This document shows positions 19,585-31,929 of a stretch of DNA of 42,839 nucleotides, one piece after another; the first letter of the stretch is position 1, and every line of letters begins with the position of its first letter. The DNA lies in NCBI GenBank assembly GCA_903863905.1, contig CAIPDT010000148.1:1-42839 (forward strand). The letters are read 5' to 3'. The notes beneath the pieces were generated by a model that worked only from the letters and a program-made list of their open reading frames with translations, made no database searches and had not been told where the DNA came from. The position numbers and the translations under genes are program-made. This DNA comes from an uncultured Methylococcaceae bacterium. GTDB lineage: Bacteria; Pseudomonadota; Gammaproteobacteria; Methylococcales; Methylomonadaceae.

Positions 19585-22500
19585 TATAAACCCCTGTCGT
19601 TTTTAAGCTGTTCAATCGGTTCACGTGTTTCAGGTGGGTTTAGCTTAAGCCAACTCGATAGGTTTTTAGCGAGTTTATCCATCCCTAAGTAAATAACAGG
19701 GGTCGTGTATAAGGTCAATAATTGACTGACTAATAAGCCTCCTACCATGGTGATTCCTAAAGGATGACGCAATTCTGAGCCTACTCCAGTGCCCAGCATT
19801 AGAGGTAAGGCCCCTAATAAAGCGGCCATAGTGGTCATTAAAATAGGTCTAAAGCGTAATAAGCAGGCTTGGTAGATGGCCTCTCTGGGGGGTAAGTGTT
19901 GCTTGCGTTCGGCTTCTAGGGCAAAGTCAATCATCATGATGGCGTTCTTTTTAACAATACCAATTAATAAAATAATGCCGATAATGCCAATAATGCCTAG
20001 ATCGCCGCCTGAAATCATTAAGGCCAATAAGGCCCCCACACCCGCTGAAGGCAGTGTCGATAAAATAGTTAGGGGATGGATATAACTTTCATACAACACA
20101 CCTAATACAATATAAACGGTAATGATAGCGGCCAAAATTAACCACAAGGTATGATCCAATGAGGCTTTAAACGCCAGCGCGGCCCCTTGATAATTCGTGC
20201 GTATGCTGAGGGGTAAGTTAATGTCTGCTTTGATCCGGTCAATGGCTTTAACGGCATCACCTAAAGACGCATCCTCTGCTAAATTAAACGATAAAGTCGC
20301 GACTGGAAATTGATCAAGGTGACTAATGGATAACGCTGTTGAGCGTTCAGATATATCAGCAATCGCGGATAAAGGCACTTGCGTCCCGTTACTGGAAGGA
20401 ATACGAAGATCATTGAGGGTTTCGGGTGAGTTTTGAGCGGAAGGATCGACTTCAAGCACCACACGATATTGATTCGCTTGGGTAAAAATAGTTGAGACTA
20501 AGCGTTGCCCGTAAGCACTGTATAGGGTGTTATCAATGGCGGCCGTACTGACACCTAGCCGACTGGCAGTGCTTCGATCAATATTCACATAGACTTGTTG
20601 GCCTTGATCTTGTACATCACTGTTAACATCGCTAAATTCAGGTTCGTCTGCTAAACGTTTAACCAAGCGTTGTGTCCAGAGATTAAGCAATTCTGGGTCT
20701 GGGGTTTCCAAGGTAAATTGGTATTGAGTGCGACTGACGCGGTTTTCCATCGTGAGGTCTTGTAGCGGTTGTAAATACAAGGTCACGCCGTTTAATTGCG
20801 CTAATTTAGGTTTTAAACGGGCGATAACGGCACTAGCACTTTCTGTTCGTTCTGCATGAGGCTTAAGATTAATTAAGAAGCGCCCACTATTCGGTGTGGT
20901 GTTAACGCCATCAACACCAATAAAAGACGATAAGTTTTCGACGGCGGGATCTTCAAGAATAACGGTGGCTAATTTTTGTTGATAGTCTGCCATTGCAGCA
21001 AAAGACACATTTTGTGGCGCTTCAGAAATGCCTTGAATAACCCCAGTGTCTTGGATAGGAAAAAAGCCTTTAGGGATGGCAATATAGAGTGAGACTGTTA
21101 AGCCAACGGTGGCAAAAAAGACTAACAAGGTTAATGATTGACGTTTTAAGACCCACTCTAAGCTACGTCCATAAAGAGCAATGAATTGATCGAACCAATC
21201 GTTGGATTTTTCAGTGTCGTGTTCAGGCTTTACCTTTAATAGTTTGGCGCACATCATAGGGGTCAGGGTAAGAGACACAACCGCGGAAATTAAAATAGCC
21301 ACCGCTAAGGTAATCGCAAATTCTCTAAACAAACGCCCGACCACATCGCTCATAAACAGTAAGGGGATTAGTACCGCAATGAGTGAAAAGGTCAGCGAGA
21401 TAATCGTAAAGCCGATTTGTTCAGAGCCTTTTAAGGCGGCCTTTAAAGGGGATTCACCGCGCTCAATATAACGGGATATATTTTCGATGACCACGATGGC
21501 ATCGTCTACGACAAAGCCGGTTGCAATGGTCAGCGCCATGAGAGTTAAGTTGTTGATACTGAAGCCGGCTAGGTACATCACCGCAAAAGTACCCACTAAG
21601 GACAGGGGCACCGCAACACCGGGAATAATCGTCGCAGGGGCATTGCGTAAAAATAGAAAAATAACCATCACCACTAGCACGATAGCGAGTAGTAGTTCAA
21701 ATTGCACATCATGAATAGACGCGCGGATGGTGACAGTCCGATCGGTTAAGGGCATCACTTCAATACTTAAAGGTAAAGAGGCTTGTAATTCGGGCAGTAG
21801 TTCTTTAATGTCATCGACCACTTCAAGGACATTGGCGCCGGGTTGGCGTTGAATATTGACGATAACAGCGGCTTGGTCATTTGCCCAAGCGGCTAAACGC
21901 ACATTTTCAGCACTGTCTATGACGGCGGCGACTTCTGCTAACCGAACCGGCGCGCCATTACGATAAGCAATCACCAGTTCACGGTATTCTGCCGGTGAGC
22001 GGATTTGATCATTGCTGTCGATAATGGCAGAACGTAACGGCCCGTTAAGCATCCCTTTAGGCTGATTAACATTGGCGGCGGCTACCGTGGTTCGGATATC
22101 TTCTAAGCTAATTCCGTAAGCCGCTAAAGCCTTATGGTTAACTTGTATTCGCACCGCGGGGCGTTGTCCTCCACTGATACCGACTAAGCCAACACCCGGT
22201 AATTGAGAGATTTTTTGGGCTAAGTGGGTGTCCACTAAGTCTTCAACTTTATAAAGAGGCAGTGACTTAGAGCGAATTGCCAACGTCATAATAGGCGTGT
22301 CAGCCGGGTTGACCTTACTGTAGATGGGAGCTTGAGGTAAATCGTTTGGCAAAAAACTGGCGGCGGCATTAATAGCGGCTTGGACAGATTGTTCGGCGAT
22401 ATCTAAATCTAAGTTTAAAGTAAACTGTAAGGTAATGACCGAAGCGCCCCCCGAACTCGTTGACGACATTTGAGTTAAGCCCGGCATTTGTCCAAATTGT

Positions 22501-22742
22501 CGTTCTAAAGGCGCGGTAATGACCGAGGTCATCACATCGGGACTGGCCCCTGGATAGAGTGTGACCACTTGAATGGTTGGATAATCGACTTGGGGTAACG
22601 CTGAAATGGGCAGGAGTCGATAAGCCAGTACGCCCACTAATAATAAGGCGATCATTAATAGTGAGGTCGCAACAGGTCTTAAAATAAACAGTCTGGACGG
22701 GTTAAAACTCGTTTGAGATTGCGTAGAGGGGGTCATAAGCAT
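19584..22742 (-). CDS. mdtB: RND multidrug efflux permease, MdtB-like
   Basis: 1052 aa: [67 protein letters not shown]. Confidence 0.9.
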   Translation of the reverse strand: MLMTPSTQSQTSFNPSRLFILRPVATSLLMIALLLVGVLAYRLLPISALPQVDYPTIQVVTLYPGASPDVMTSVITAPLERQFGQMPGLTQMSSTSSGGASVITLQFTLNLDLDIAEQSVQAAINAAASFLPNDLPQAPIYSKVNPADTPIMTLAIRSKSLPLYKVEDLVDTHLAQKISQLPGVGLVGISGGQRPAVRIQVNHKALAAYGISLEDIRTTVAAANVNQPKGMLNGPLRSAIIDSNDQIRSPAEYRELVIAYRNGAPVRLAEVAAVIDSAENVRLAAWANDQAAVIVNIQRQPGANVLEVVDDIKELLPELQASLPLSIEVMPLTDRTVTIRASIHDVQFELLLAIVLVVMVIFLFLRNAPATIIPGVAVPLSLVGTFAVMYLAGFSINNLTLMALTIATGFVVDDAIVVIENISRYIERGESPLKAALKGSEQIGFTIISLTFSLIAVLIPLLFMSDVVGRLFREFAITLAVAILISAVVSLTLTPMMCAKLLKVKPEHDTEKSNDWFDQFIALYGRSLEWVLKRQSLTLLVFFATVGLTVSLYIAIPKGFFPIQDTGVIQGISEAPQNVSFAAMADYQQKLATVILEDPAVENLSSFIGVDGVNTTPNSGRFLINLKPHAERTESASAVIARLKPKLAQLNGVTLYLQPLQDLTMENRVSRTQYQFTLETPDPELLNLWTQRLVKRLADEPEFSDVNSDVQDQGQQVYVNIDRSTASRLGVSTAAIDNTLYSAYGQRLVSTIFTQANQYRVVLEVDPSAQNSPETLNDLRIPSSNGTQVPLSAIADISERSTALSISHLDQFPVATLSFNLAEDASLGDAVKAIDRIKADINLPLSIRTNYQGAALAFKASLDHTLWLILAAIITVYIVLGVLYESYIHPLTILSTLPSAGVGALLALMISGGDLGIIGIIGIILLIGIVKKNAIMMIDFALEAERKQHLPPREAIYQACLLRFRPILMTTMAALLGALPLMLGTGVGSELRHPLGITMVGGLLVSQLLTLYTTPVIYLGMDKLAKNLSSWLKLNPPETREPIEQLKNDRGL

Positions 22743-24007
22743 TAATGTTTATTTCGTTTACGAGATTTGTTCTCAGAGGCCGCTATAGTTTCAGCGGTCG
22801 CGGCCACAGTTTGTCCATCTTTTTTAGAGACATCGACTTTGCTACCTTCGTGTAGTCGGTCAAACCCTTCTATTACCACGGTTTCGTTGGCGGTCAGGTT
22901 GTTTTCAATGGTTACTTTATCCGCTTCTGCAGCCCCCACTTTAACTCTGCGTATTTGAGCGGTGTTATCGGGGGTTATCACATAGACAAAGGCGCCTTCT
23001 GTATCTTGCTGAATGGCGGCACTGGAGATTTGAATCACATTGTGTTGCACTTCTAATAGCATACGGATGTTAACGAATTGGTTGGCAAACAGCGCACTGT
23101 CGTTATTGTCAAATTGGGCTTTTAGTTTGAGTGTGCCGGTGGTTGAATCAATTTGGTTATCGAGGGCTAATAAGCGACCTTCTGCAAGTTTATTTTTTCC
23201 GCTTCTATCATACGCTTGAATAATAACGGGTTCATTAGAGCGCCAACGTTTAATAAGCGGTTGAACTTTATCTTCGGGTAAGGTGAATATGACGCTAATG
23301 GGTTGCAGTTGAGTAATAACAACGAGTCCGTTGGTATCATTAGCGTGTACGATATTGCCTTGATCGATTTGGCGTAAACCGACTCGACCCGAAATAGGCG
23401 CACTGAGATGAGCATAGTTAAGTTGTAGTTTTGCATTGTTAACTTGGGCTTTATCCATCAATACGACGCCTTGGTACTGCTTTACTTGGGCTTCTTGGGT
23501 GATCGTTTGTTGAGCCGCGATGGAGTCTTGTTCCAGCAATTTGAGATAGCGGGTATGATCTAGTTGAGCATTTTTTAATAACGCTTCGTCTCTAAGCAGT
23601 TGGCCTTCCATTTGCTGTAGTTGTATTTCAAAGGGGCGAGGATCAATTTCAGCCAGTAAATCGCCTTGTTTCACCATTTGACCTTCTGTAAAGGCGACTT
23701 TAATGAGTTCTCCGTCGACTCTAGGTTTAACAGTGACTGTACGTAAAGCGGTTACAGTGCCTAGACCGTTTAAATAAACAGAAAAGTCGCCGGCTTTTAC
23801 TGTTTCAGCACTGACGGGTGTGGGTGCATCGTCATCAGAATGGTTTTTACCACCCTTATGAGAACCTACTTTATCTTCTGTGCTATTGGGGGTGTGTAAA
23901 AAATAAAACCCAACACCGGTAAGGATAAAAATACTTAAAAAACTTAATAGAATAAATTTGTTACGCTTAGGTCGGATAGATGAAAGATCTTGCTTAGATT
24001 GATTCAT
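22742..24007 (-). CDS. mdtA: RND efflux periplasmic adaptor, MdtA-like
   Basis: 421 aa: [75 protein letters not shown]. Confidence 0.92.
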   Translation of the reverse strand: MNQSKQDLSSIRPKRNKFILLSFLSIFILTGVGFYFLHTPNSTEDKVGSHKGGKNHSDDDAPTPVSAETVKAGDFSVYLNGLGTVTALRTVTVKPRVDGELIKVAFTEGQMVKQGDLLAEIDPRPFEIQLQQMEGQLLRDEALLKNAQLDHTRYLKLLEQDSIAAQQTITQEAQVKQYQGVVLMDKAQVNNAKLQLNYAHLSAPISGRVGLRQIDQGNIVHANDTNGLVVITQLQPISVIFTLPEDKVQPLIKRWRSNEPVIIQAYDRSGKNKLAEGRLLALDNQIDSTTGTLKLKAQFDNNDSALFANQFVNIRMLLEVQHNVIQISSAAIQQDTEGAFVYVITPDNTAQIRRVKVGAAEADKVTIENNLTANETVVIEGFDRLHEGSKVDVSKKDGQTVAATAETIAASENKSRKRNKH

Positions 24008-24246
24008 GCTGAAAATCGTTAGTATATTAAGGTGTGAGAATGGGAGGAACTCAATGTCTACTTAGTGAATTGTACGATAAGTTTGGCAAAAACTTCAATC
24101 TATCATAAGGCAAGTTAAGCATAACGGTATTAAAATAAAATTAAATAGCAATTAGTATGCCTATTTATGGTTAAGGCGTTGACGTGTTGTTTACGGGGTG
24201 ATTTTGATAGACTTAGAAAGTTGAGCCTGCTTACTTGGAGATGTGA

Positions 24247-24264
24247 TTGTTGAATATTCAACAA
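24247..24264. promoter_or_regulatory. 18-bp perfect palindrome in the divergent intergenic region (candidate operator)
   Basis: TTGTTGAATATTCAACAA, directly read. Confidence 0.4.
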
Positions 24265-24494
24265 CTTGTGCTGTTTGGCTGTATTAATTAGTGCAGAGGA
24301 GGGGGACGTATATTTACGTACGGTTGCTTTTGTTTAAGCATGTTGAAAAATTATTTGCAATTAAATAGTGTTTGAGTGACAATTGAGCCGCTGAGTTTAG
24401 TGATCATATAAATATTCTAACAATAATTAATATTTATAGGGTTAATAGTATCTGATATAACTGATTATTTCCCCTTTCAATCTTTGGTAAAATT

Positions 24495-25508
24495 ATGAAT
24501 ATTTCAAAAGAAAAGTTTCAAAAACCGAGTTATCTAAAGCCGTTAGTTTTAATGAGCGCTATGTTTCTAGGAAGTTTTACTCAAACGACTCAAGCGGCCT
24601 TAAGTTTTACCTTTAACTATACACCTTCTGTTGACGGTCATGGTTTTGATGACCCTACCTACGGAGCCGCTAGACAATCAGCTTTAAGTAACGCGGCTAG
24701 TCTTTTAGGCAATTATTTTGTAAATTACACTGCAAACTTAACCTATGATGTGGTTTCGTATAGTGCCAATGATGGTACCTTAGCGTCGGCTGGAAGTGGT
24801 CAATATCTTGTTCCGGGATCTTTTCAACCGACTGTTGTTCAGGAAAAAATACTTTCTAATGGTGGTGTAGATGAGAATGCTACCGCTGCTGATGGGGAAA
24901 TTAATTGGAACTTTAATTGGAATTGGGGCTTAACGAATGCTCCAAGTTCATCACAATATGATTTTACTTCTACGGCAATACATGAGTTATTGCATTCGTT
25001 TGGTTTTGGTTCAAATGTGGGGGCCGGTGGTTTAGGCTTTGCGCTTAATGCTCTAGGAACAGCAGATACATGGACAACCTTTGATAGTTTTTTAACGGAT
25101 TCTTCTGGAAATAAGTTAATTAATTCTTCTGGTATCTTCGATGCTACTAAAGTGGGGGCTTTAACTGCCGGAACGACTAATGCGGCAGGGGTGTTATTTA
25201 ATGGCGCCAATGCAATCGCCGCTAATGGTGGACAAGGTATACCTATTTATTCACCTAATCCTTTTTCTGCGGGTAGCAGTATTGCTCATTTGGACGATAA
25301 GAGTTCGGTGACTAATACGTCAATCATGAATGCGGCTGCACATAATTTAGGTTTAGATGTGAGAACATTAGGGCCCATTGAGCTAGGAATTTTAAAGGAT
25401 ATTGGTTATGTCAACGTAACAGCCGTACCTTTGCCTAGTGCAGTTTGGCTTATGTTGAGTGGCATAATGGCCGTGTTAGGTTTTCAGCGCAAACGTAAGA
25501 CGCTTTAA
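24495..25508 (+). CDS. Secreted leishmanolysin-like (M8-type) zinc metalloprotease with PEP-CTERM-like sorting signal
   Basis: Signal peptide (LGSFTQTTQAA), zinc motif HELLHSFGFGS (24981-24995), downstream IAHLDD (His codon 25287-25289), SIMN Met-turn candidate, GPIELGILKDIGY, and C-terminal VPLPSAVWLMLSGIMAVLGFQRKRKTL. Confidence 0.75.
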   Translation: MNISKEKFQKPSYLKPLVLMSAMFLGSFTQTTQAALSFTFNYTPSVDGHGFDDPTYGAARQSALSNAASLLGNYFVNYTANLTYDVVSYSANDGTLASAGSGQYLVPGSFQPTVVQEKILSNGGVDENATAADGEINWNFNWNWGLTNAPSSSQYDFTSTAIHELLHSFGFGSNVGAGGLGFALNALGTADTWTTFDSFLTDSSGNKLINSSGIFDATKVGALTAGTTNAAGVLFNGANAIAANGGQGIPIYSPNPFSAGSSIAHLDDKSSVTNTSIMNAAAHNLGLDVRTLGPIELGILKDIGYVNVTAVPLPSAVWLMLSGIMAVLGFQRKRKTL

Positions 25509-25589
25509 TGTTAGCTTGAAGTGATAGATGGAACTGGGTGTCGTGTGTAATACATAGGCACCCTTTTTTGTATGGGTGAGGAGCAAGTC

Positions 25590-26117
25590 ATGCTTTGGAC
25601 TAAGCAAAAGTATAGTATGGTCTTAGGGTGGTTTTTTTTAATGAATAATGTTTTTGCAGCCCAAAAAGATGGTCTTTTATTAAGCCCCCCTCAAAATTAT
25701 TTATTAAGCCAAGTTAATATTTCTTTTTTATATCAGGCTAATCCGATGCTTCATAGTAACTATGAAATTACCTTGTCTGGTAATGGTCAGGGTGAGTATG
25801 TGCTGCACAAGGCCAGTGAGTCGGTTAGAAAAGAATTTAAGTTTTCAGAAGAAAGCGTCATGCAATTACTGAATGATATTTATAAAAGTCATTTTTTTGA
25901 ATTGTCAGATACGTATACCCTTAAAAAACGGGTTATTTTAAAGAGTGACAATCAAGTGGTCACGATGGCTTTAAAAATGAATGATGTCAGTAGTCAACAA
26001 TTTTGTATTCAATTAGCAGATTATAAAAAATGTCTGACAGTGATGGATGAGCAACCGGCTCAGGTTGTGCAAATAATAAATCAACTGGTCAATAAAGTGC
26101 AAATGTTGACGCAATAG
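25590..26117 (+). CDS. Small secreted protein of unknown function
   Basis: ATG at 25590 preceded by GAGGAG. Signal-like N-terminus MLWTKQKYSMVLGWFFLMNNVFAA. No recognised domain. Confidence 0.65.
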   Translation: MLWTKQKYSMVLGWFFLMNNVFAAQKDGLLLSPPQNYLLSQVNISFLYQANPMLHSNYEITLSGNGQGEYVLHKASESVRKEFKFSEESVMQLLNDIYKSHFFELSDTYTLKKRVILKSDNQVVTMALKMNDVSSQQFCIQLADYKKCLTVMDEQPAQVVQIINQLVNKVQMLTQ

Positions 26118-26194
26118 CGATCACTTAAAATTATTTTCCACTATACCTTCGAGTGTTACAATAGATAAAATCAATAACTTTAAGCAGATTTTCA

Positions 26195-29100
26195 GTGGAT
26201 TCTATCTTTACTCCGTTATTTTCCGAGGCGTCACCCGTGCGGTTACGCGAAATTCCTTATAACTACACTTCTTTTTCAGATCGTGAGATTGTGATTCGCT
26301 TACTTGGCGAAGACAGTTGGCAAATTCTTGAATCGTTGCGCGGTGAGCGTGTCACAGGTCGATCGGCTAAAATGCTTTTTGAGGTTTTAGGTGATATTTG
26401 GGCCGTTCAGCGTAATCCTTACCTTGAAGACGACTTATTAGATAATCGTAAACGTCGTAAAGCCTTGTTAGAGGCCTTGCGTCATCGGCTTAAGCAATTA
26501 AATCAACGAGACAGTTCTGATGAATCAGAACATCCAGATCGTGTGCGCCGGGTTAAGTTGTTAAGTGATGCCGCGCATGATGCCGTCAATACCTTTGAAG
26601 CGCATTTTGAGCGCACTCGTGAATTAAGACGTAAAGCCTTAGCACTCTTATCTAAACACACCCGTAAAGATAATATTTGTTTTGATGGCTTTGCACGAGT
26701 TTCTCATGTGACCGATGCGACCGATTGGCGTGTTGAATATCCGTTTGTGGTCTTATATCCCAGTACTGAAGAAGAAGTAGGATATATGGTTCGGGATTGT
26801 ATTAAGTTAGGTTTAACGATTATTCCGCGTGGGGGTGGTACGGGTTACACCGGTGGTGCGGTGCCTCTGACGTTATATTCTGCGGTGATTAATACTGAAA
26901 AGTTAATTGATATTGGTCAAGTTGAGCATAACAGTGTGTTACCGGGTGTCGAAGAATCTTATGCGACGATTTATACCGGTGCCGGTGTCGTGACGCGTCG
27001 AGTGATGGACGTGGCTGATTCGGTTGGTTTAGTATTTGCCTGTGATCCTACTTCGGCAGATGCTTCTTGTATCGGTGGTAATGTGGCCATGAATGCGGGG
27101 GGTAAAAAAGCCGTGTTATGGGGAACGGCTTTAGATAATTTATTATCTTGGCGCATGGTGACACCGGACGGTAATTGGTTGGAGGTTGAACGCTTTAACC
27201 ATAACTTAAGCAAGATTCATGATCAAGAGCAAGTAGCCTTTGTGTTAAGACGCTACGATGCTAAAAATGAAAAACTCCTTTCTGAAGAAGACTTAATCAT
27301 TCCAGGCGCCAATTTTCGAAAAGGTGAATTAGGCAAGGATGTGACCGATAAGTTTTTAGGGGGCTTACCGGGCATTCAAAAAGAAGGCTGTGACGGTATT
27401 ATTACCTCCGCTCGATGGATTCTTCATAAAATGCCGCCCGTGGTTCGTACCTTCTGTTTGGAATTTTATGGGCAAGTCCGTGAAGCCGTGCCAGCGATTG
27501 TAGAGATTCGGGATTATCTTGCAGCACTACCTAAAAGCGGTGAGTTACGCGTGATGTTGGCAGGTCTTGAGCATTTAGACGAACGTTACGTTAAGGCGGT
27601 CGGTTATTCAAGCAAAGCTAAAAACCATGGCCTTCCAAAAATGGTCTTGATTGGCGATATTGTCGGTGATGATGATAAACAAGTCGCTTTAGCCGCTTCT
27701 GAGGTGGTGCGTTTATGTAATGATCGAGGTGCCGAAGGCTTTATTGCGGTGAGTCCTGAAACCCGTAAAACCTTTTGGTTAGATAGAGCGCGTACCGCCG
27801 CCATTGCTAAGCATACCAACGCCTTTAAAATTAATGAAGATGTGGTCATTCCTTTGCCGCGTATGGGCGATTATTGTGACGGCATTGAACGTATTAATAT
27901 TGAATTATCGTTGCGTAATAAATTACGTTTATGTCAGTCCTTAAGTCAACTTTTAACCGGTGACTTACCTTTGCGATTTTATGAGCAAGGTGTGGATGCG
28001 GCCGAGTTAATAGGGGATAGACGAGAGCAAGCGCTTGCAGTGATCCATCAATTACAAGAACGCTGGCAGTGGCTTTATGAGCATTTAGATATGCCTTTAA
28101 TAAAGGCAGAGCGGCAGTTTATTGAGCATGGGATTACGGTGACAGAACTCACTAATCGTGCTGAAAATCCGACCGTGTTTCATCGTTTACAAGATCATTC
28201 GTTGAGAGTGTCTTGGAAAGTAGAATTATTACCGCGTTTAAAAAAGATTTTTGCCGGGGATAATTTTAAGCCGGTTATTGAACGTGTTATTGCCGTACAT
28301 AAAGAAGTGTTGCGTGGGCGGGTGTTTATTGCCTTACACATGCACGCGGGTGATGGTAATGTTCATACCAATTTGCCGGTTAATTCTGATAATTATGAAA
28401 TGTTGCAAGAAGCCAATAATGCGGTTGAACGCATTATGTTGCTTGCTCGTTCCTTGGATGGGGTTATCTCGGGTGAGCATGGTATTGGTATTACGAAGTA
28501 TGAGTTCTTGACGACAGAAGAATTAGCCAGTTTTCATGCGTATAAGCAGGAAGTAGATCCTGAGGGGCGCTTTAATCAAGGCAAGTTAATGCCGGGTTCC
28601 GATATGCACGCGGCCTATACCACTTCTTTTAGTTTAATGGGCTATGAATCGCTGATTATGCAACAAAGCGATATTGGGGCTATTTCGGATTCGATTAAAG
28701 ATTGTTTACGTTGTGGTAAATGTAAACCGGTCTGTGCCACCCATGTGCCTCGGGCAAATTTATTGTATTCGCCGCGTAATAAAATATTGGCGACCTCTTT
28801 GTTAATTGAAGCGTTTTTATACGAAGAGCAAACGCGCAGAGGCATTTCGATTACGCATTGGAAAGAGTTTGAGGATGTAGCGGATCATTGTACGGTTTGT
28901 CATAAATGCTTTAATCCGTGTCCAGTGGATATAGATTTTGGCGATGTATCTATGAATATGCGTAATTTGTTACGTAAGATGGGCAAGCAGAGTTTTAATC
29001 CGGTTAAATCCGCCGCGATTGCTTTCTTATCAACGGGTCGACCTAACAGTATTAAGTTGATGCGTAAGTTGTTGATTGAATGGTCTTACAAGGCGCAGCG

Positions 29101-30106
29101 GATCGGACATTTCTTTTTACGGCCTTGGGGAAAGTCGCAGTTGATAGCGCCACCGTCTTCAACGGGTAAACCGGCGATGCGTGAGTTTGTACTTCATTTT
29201 ACGAATCGAAAAATGCCAGATAATGTACCTTCTAAAACGGCGAGAGCCTTGTTAGGGGTTGAAAGTGATCAAGTGGTACCTATTATTCGTGATCGAGCTA
29301 AAACACAAGCTGATTCTGAGGCGGTGTTTTATTTTCCGGGTTGTGGTTCTGAGCGCTTATTTTCCCAGGTTGGTTTAGCCACCCAAGCGATGCTTTACGA
29401 GATTGGTGTACAAACCGTTTTACCGCCGGGTTATTTGTGTTGTGGTTATCCGCAACGCGCGGCCGGACAATTTGATAAAGCCCAAAAAATAACCACTGAT
29501 AATCGAGTGTTGTTCCATCGTGTTGCCAATACCTTAAATTATTTAGATATTAAGACGGTGGTAGTGAGTTGTGGAACCTGTTTTGATCAGTTGTTAGATT
29601 ATGAATTTGATAAGATATTCCCGGGTTGTCGAATGGTCGATATTCATGAATATTTACTTGAAAAGGGCGTCAAGTTAGAGGGTGTTAATGGCACGCGTTA
29701 TTTGTATCACGATCCTTGTCATAGTCCTATGAAACAACAAGACCCAATGAAGACGGTTGAAGGTTTGGTCGGTGCAGGAGTGGTCAAGTCTGAGCGCTGT
29801 TGTGGAGAGTCGGGTACTTTAGCCGTTGCACGTCCTGATATTTCAACTCAAGTTCGTTTTAGTAAAGCGACTGAATTACAAAAGAATACCAATCAGTTAC
29901 GTGAGGATGGCTATGAGGGCAAGGTTAAAATGCTGACGTCTTGTCCTTCGTGCGTCCAAGGTTTACAGCGTTTTGAAGAGGGTGAAGAGCAATTAGATGT
30001 TGATTATATTGTGGTTGAAATTGCTCGTAATGTCTTAGGTAAAGATTGGATGAAAAATTATATTAAACATGCGTCTAAAGGTGGTATTGAGCGCGTGTTG
30101 TTGTAA
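26195..30106 (+). CDS. Fused FAD-linked oxidase / 4Fe-4S / CCG-domain oxidoreductase (D-lactate/glycolate dehydrogenase-like)
   Basis: 1303 aa. FAD_binding_4 ([37 protein letters not shown]), [28 protein letters not shown], two 4Fe-4S motifs ([23 protein letters not shown]), CCG motifs ([17 protein letters not shown]). GTG start. Confidence 0.9.
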   Translation: MDSIFTPLFSEASPVRLREIPYNYTSFSDREIVIRLLGEDSWQILESLRGERVTGRSAKMLFEVLGDIWAVQRNPYLEDDLLDNRKRRKALLEALRHRLKQLNQRDSSDESEHPDRVRRVKLLSDAAHDAVNTFEAHFERTRELRRKALALLSKHTRKDNICFDGFARVSHVTDATDWRVEYPFVVLYPSTEEEVGYMVRDCIKLGLTIIPRGGGTGYTGGAVPLTLYSAVINTEKLIDIGQVEHNSVLPGVEESYATIYTGAGVVTRRVMDVADSVGLVFACDPTSADASCIGGNVAMNAGGKKAVLWGTALDNLLSWRMVTPDGNWLEVERFNHNLSKIHDQEQVAFVLRRYDAKNEKLLSEEDLIIPGANFRKGELGKDVTDKFLGGLPGIQKEGCDGIITSARWILHKMPPVVRTFCLEFYGQVREAVPAIVEIRDYLAALPKSGELRVMLAGLEHLDERYVKAVGYSSKAKNHGLPKMVLIGDIVGDDDKQVALAASEVVRLCNDRGAEGFIAVSPETRKTFWLDRARTAAIAKHTNAFKINEDVVIPLPRMGDYCDGIERINIELSLRNKLRLCQSLSQLLTGDLPLRFYEQGVDAAELIGDRREQALAVIHQLQERWQWLYEHLDMPLIKAERQFIEHGITVTELTNRAENPTVFHRLQDHSLRVSWKVELLPRLKKIFAGDNFKPVIERVIAVHKEVLRGRVFIALHMHAGDGNVHTNLPVNSDNYEMLQEANNAVERIMLLARSLDGVISGEHGIGITKYEFLTTEELASFHAYKQEVDPEGRFNQGKLMPGSDMHAAYTTSFSLMGYESLIMQQSDIGAISDSIKDCLRCGKCKPVCATHVPRANLLYSPRNKILATSLLIEAFLYEEQTRRGISITHWKEFEDVADHCTVCHKCFNPCPVDIDFGDVSMNMRNLLRKMGKQSFNPVKSAAIAFLSTGRPNSIKLMRKLLIEWSYKAQRIGHFFLRPWGKSQLIAPPSSTGKPAMREFVLHFTNRKMPDNVPSKTARALLGVESDQVVPIIRDRAKTQADSEAVFYFPGCGSERLFSQVGLATQAMLYEIGVQTVLPPGYLCCGYPQRAAGQFDKAQKITTDNRVLFHRVANTLNYLDIKTVVVSCGTCFDQLLDYEFDKIFPGCRMVDIHEYLLEKGVKLEGVNGTRYLYHDPCHSPMKQQDPMKTVEGLVGAGVVKSERCCGESGTLAVARPDISTQVRFSKATELQKNTNQLREDGYEGKVKMLTSCPSCVQGLQRFEEGEEQLDVDYIVVEIARNVLGKDWMKNYIKHASKGGIERVLL

Positions 30107-30171
30107 AAAAGATTTAAAATTAACATGCCCTACTGGGTAAATTACGTTTATAGATAAGGTATAAAATTGTC

Positions 30172-31458
30172 ATGCTAGACCCTCGTTTATTTAGAACCGA
30201 TCTGGATTTTGTCACAGAGCAATTGAAACGACGTTCATTTAATTTTAATCCAGAGTTTTATGTCGACTTAGAAGTTCGACGTAAAGCCGTGCAGATTAAA
30301 ACTCAGGAATTACAAAATGAACGCAACAGTCGTTCAAAAGCCATTGGTCAGGCTAAAGCAAAAGGTCAAGATGTTCAGGCCTTATTAGATGAAGTTCAGC
30401 AGTTTGGAGATGCTCTCAAAACGGCTGAAACAGAATTGTCTGCCATTCAGCAACAAATGGAAGTGCTGATGGAAGGCATTCCCAATATTTTAGATGCCTC
30501 TGTGCCAGAAGGTAAGTCTGAAGAATTGAATGTCGAATTGTCTCGTTGGGGCGATGTGCCTGTGTTTGATTTTGAAGCTAAAGATCATGTTGATTTAGGC
30601 ACGCAGTTAAAAGGCATTGATTTTGAATTAGGCGTTAAAATTGCAAGTAGTCGGTTTGTGGTCTTAACCGGTCCTTTGGCTAGATTACAACGTGCTATTA
30701 TCCAATTGATGCTAGATACCCATGCCGCTGATCATGGCTATGATGAAACGTATGTGCCTTTTTTAGTCAATGCGCAGAGTTTAAGAGGCACGGGGCAGTT
30801 ACCTAAGTTTGAAGCAGATCTATTTAAGGCCAGTGATGAGCCGGCTTTATATCTGATCCCAACTGCTGAAGTGCCAGTGACTAATCGGGTTCGCGATGAC
30901 ATTATTGAGGCAAAAGATTTGCCCTTAAAGTATGTGTGTCACAGTCCTTGTTTTAGAAGTGAAGCAGGTGCTTATGGGCGTGATGTAAGAGGTATGATTC
31001 GTCAGCATCAATTTGAAAAAGTCGAGTTAGTGCAAATCGTTAAGCCTGAAGACTCAGAGCAAGCGCATGAAGAGTTAACGCAACATGCTGAAAATATTTT
31101 AAAGAAATTGAATTTACCGTATCGCAAGATGCTGTTGTGTGCAGGTGATACAGGTTTTTCATCCGCTAAAACTTATGATCTTGAAGTGTGGTTGCCAGGG
31201 CAGGGTGCTTATCGAGAGATTTCATCTTGCAGTAATTTTAGAGATTTTCAGGCCCGTCGTTTACAGGCACGTTGGCGCAATCCTGAAACCGGTAAACCTG
31301 AGTTAGTACATACTATAAATGGCTCTGGTTTAGCGGCAGGCAGAACGCTGATTGCTGTTATGGAAAATTATCAAGACGCTGATGGGAATATCACTATTCC
31401 TGAGGCTTTGCTGCCTTATATGGGCGGTTTACACGTTATTTCTTCAGGATCTAATTAA
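30172..31458 (+). CDS. serS: Seryl-tRNA synthetase
   Basis: [83 protein letters not shown]. Confidence 0.98.
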   Translation: MLDPRLFRTDLDFVTEQLKRRSFNFNPEFYVDLEVRRKAVQIKTQELQNERNSRSKAIGQAKAKGQDVQALLDEVQQFGDALKTAETELSAIQQQMEVLMEGIPNILDASVPEGKSEELNVELSRWGDVPVFDFEAKDHVDLGTQLKGIDFELGVKIASSRFVVLTGPLARLQRAIIQLMLDTHAADHGYDETYVPFLVNAQSLRGTGQLPKFEADLFKASDEPALYLIPTAEVPVTNRVRDDIIEAKDLPLKYVCHSPCFRSEAGAYGRDVRGMIRQHQFEKVELVQIVKPEDSEQAHEELTQHAENILKKLNLPYRKMLLCAGDTGFSSAKTYDLEVWLPGQGAYREISSCSNFRDFQARRLQARWRNPETGKPELVHTINGSGLAAGRTLIAVMENYQDADGNITIPEALLPYMGGLHVISSGSN

Positions 31459-31925
31459 TGTATAAATTTATTAAATGGCTGGCAACGGTCGGTATCTTGG
31501 CGTGTGCTTTACAGGCAAATGCAGATGAGTCAGGCCTCTCTGTCAATCTACAGAAAACGGCGGAGCAAGGCGATAGTAAGGCTCAGGCTAGATTGGGTGC
31601 TATGTATTTAGTAGGCTCTGAGGTTGAGAAAGATGAGCAACAGGCTTTTGAATGGTTTTTAAAAGCGGCGCAACAGGGTAATGTTGATGCTGAAATGATT
31701 GTTGCAGCTATGTACGACCGAGGCTTGGGTGTGAAGAATGATGTTAAAACAGCAACCCAATGGTATGAAAAAGCGGCCGCTAAAGGCAATACAACTGCGA
31801 TGGCGTTAACTGGCAAAAATGATGTCGCTAAAGGCGGCGTTGCTTTTAGTTACCAAGCAATGCGTTTAAGTGCGGCTAAACAACTGCCAACTGAATACGC
31901 TAAAAGAATTTTACTGACTAAATAA
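31458..31925 (+). CDS. Sel1-repeat periplasmic protein
   Basis: Signal peptide plus Sel1 repeats ([68 protein letters not shown]). Start overlaps the serS stop. Confidence 0.88.
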   Translation: MYKFIKWLATVGILACALQANADESGLSVNLQKTAEQGDSKAQARLGAMYLVGSEVEKDEQQAFEWFLKAAQQGNVDAEMIVAAMYDRGLGVKNDVKTATQWYEKAAAKGNTTAMALTGKNDVAKGGVAFSYQAMRLSAAKQLPTEYAKRILLTK

Positions 31926-31929
31926 GAAC

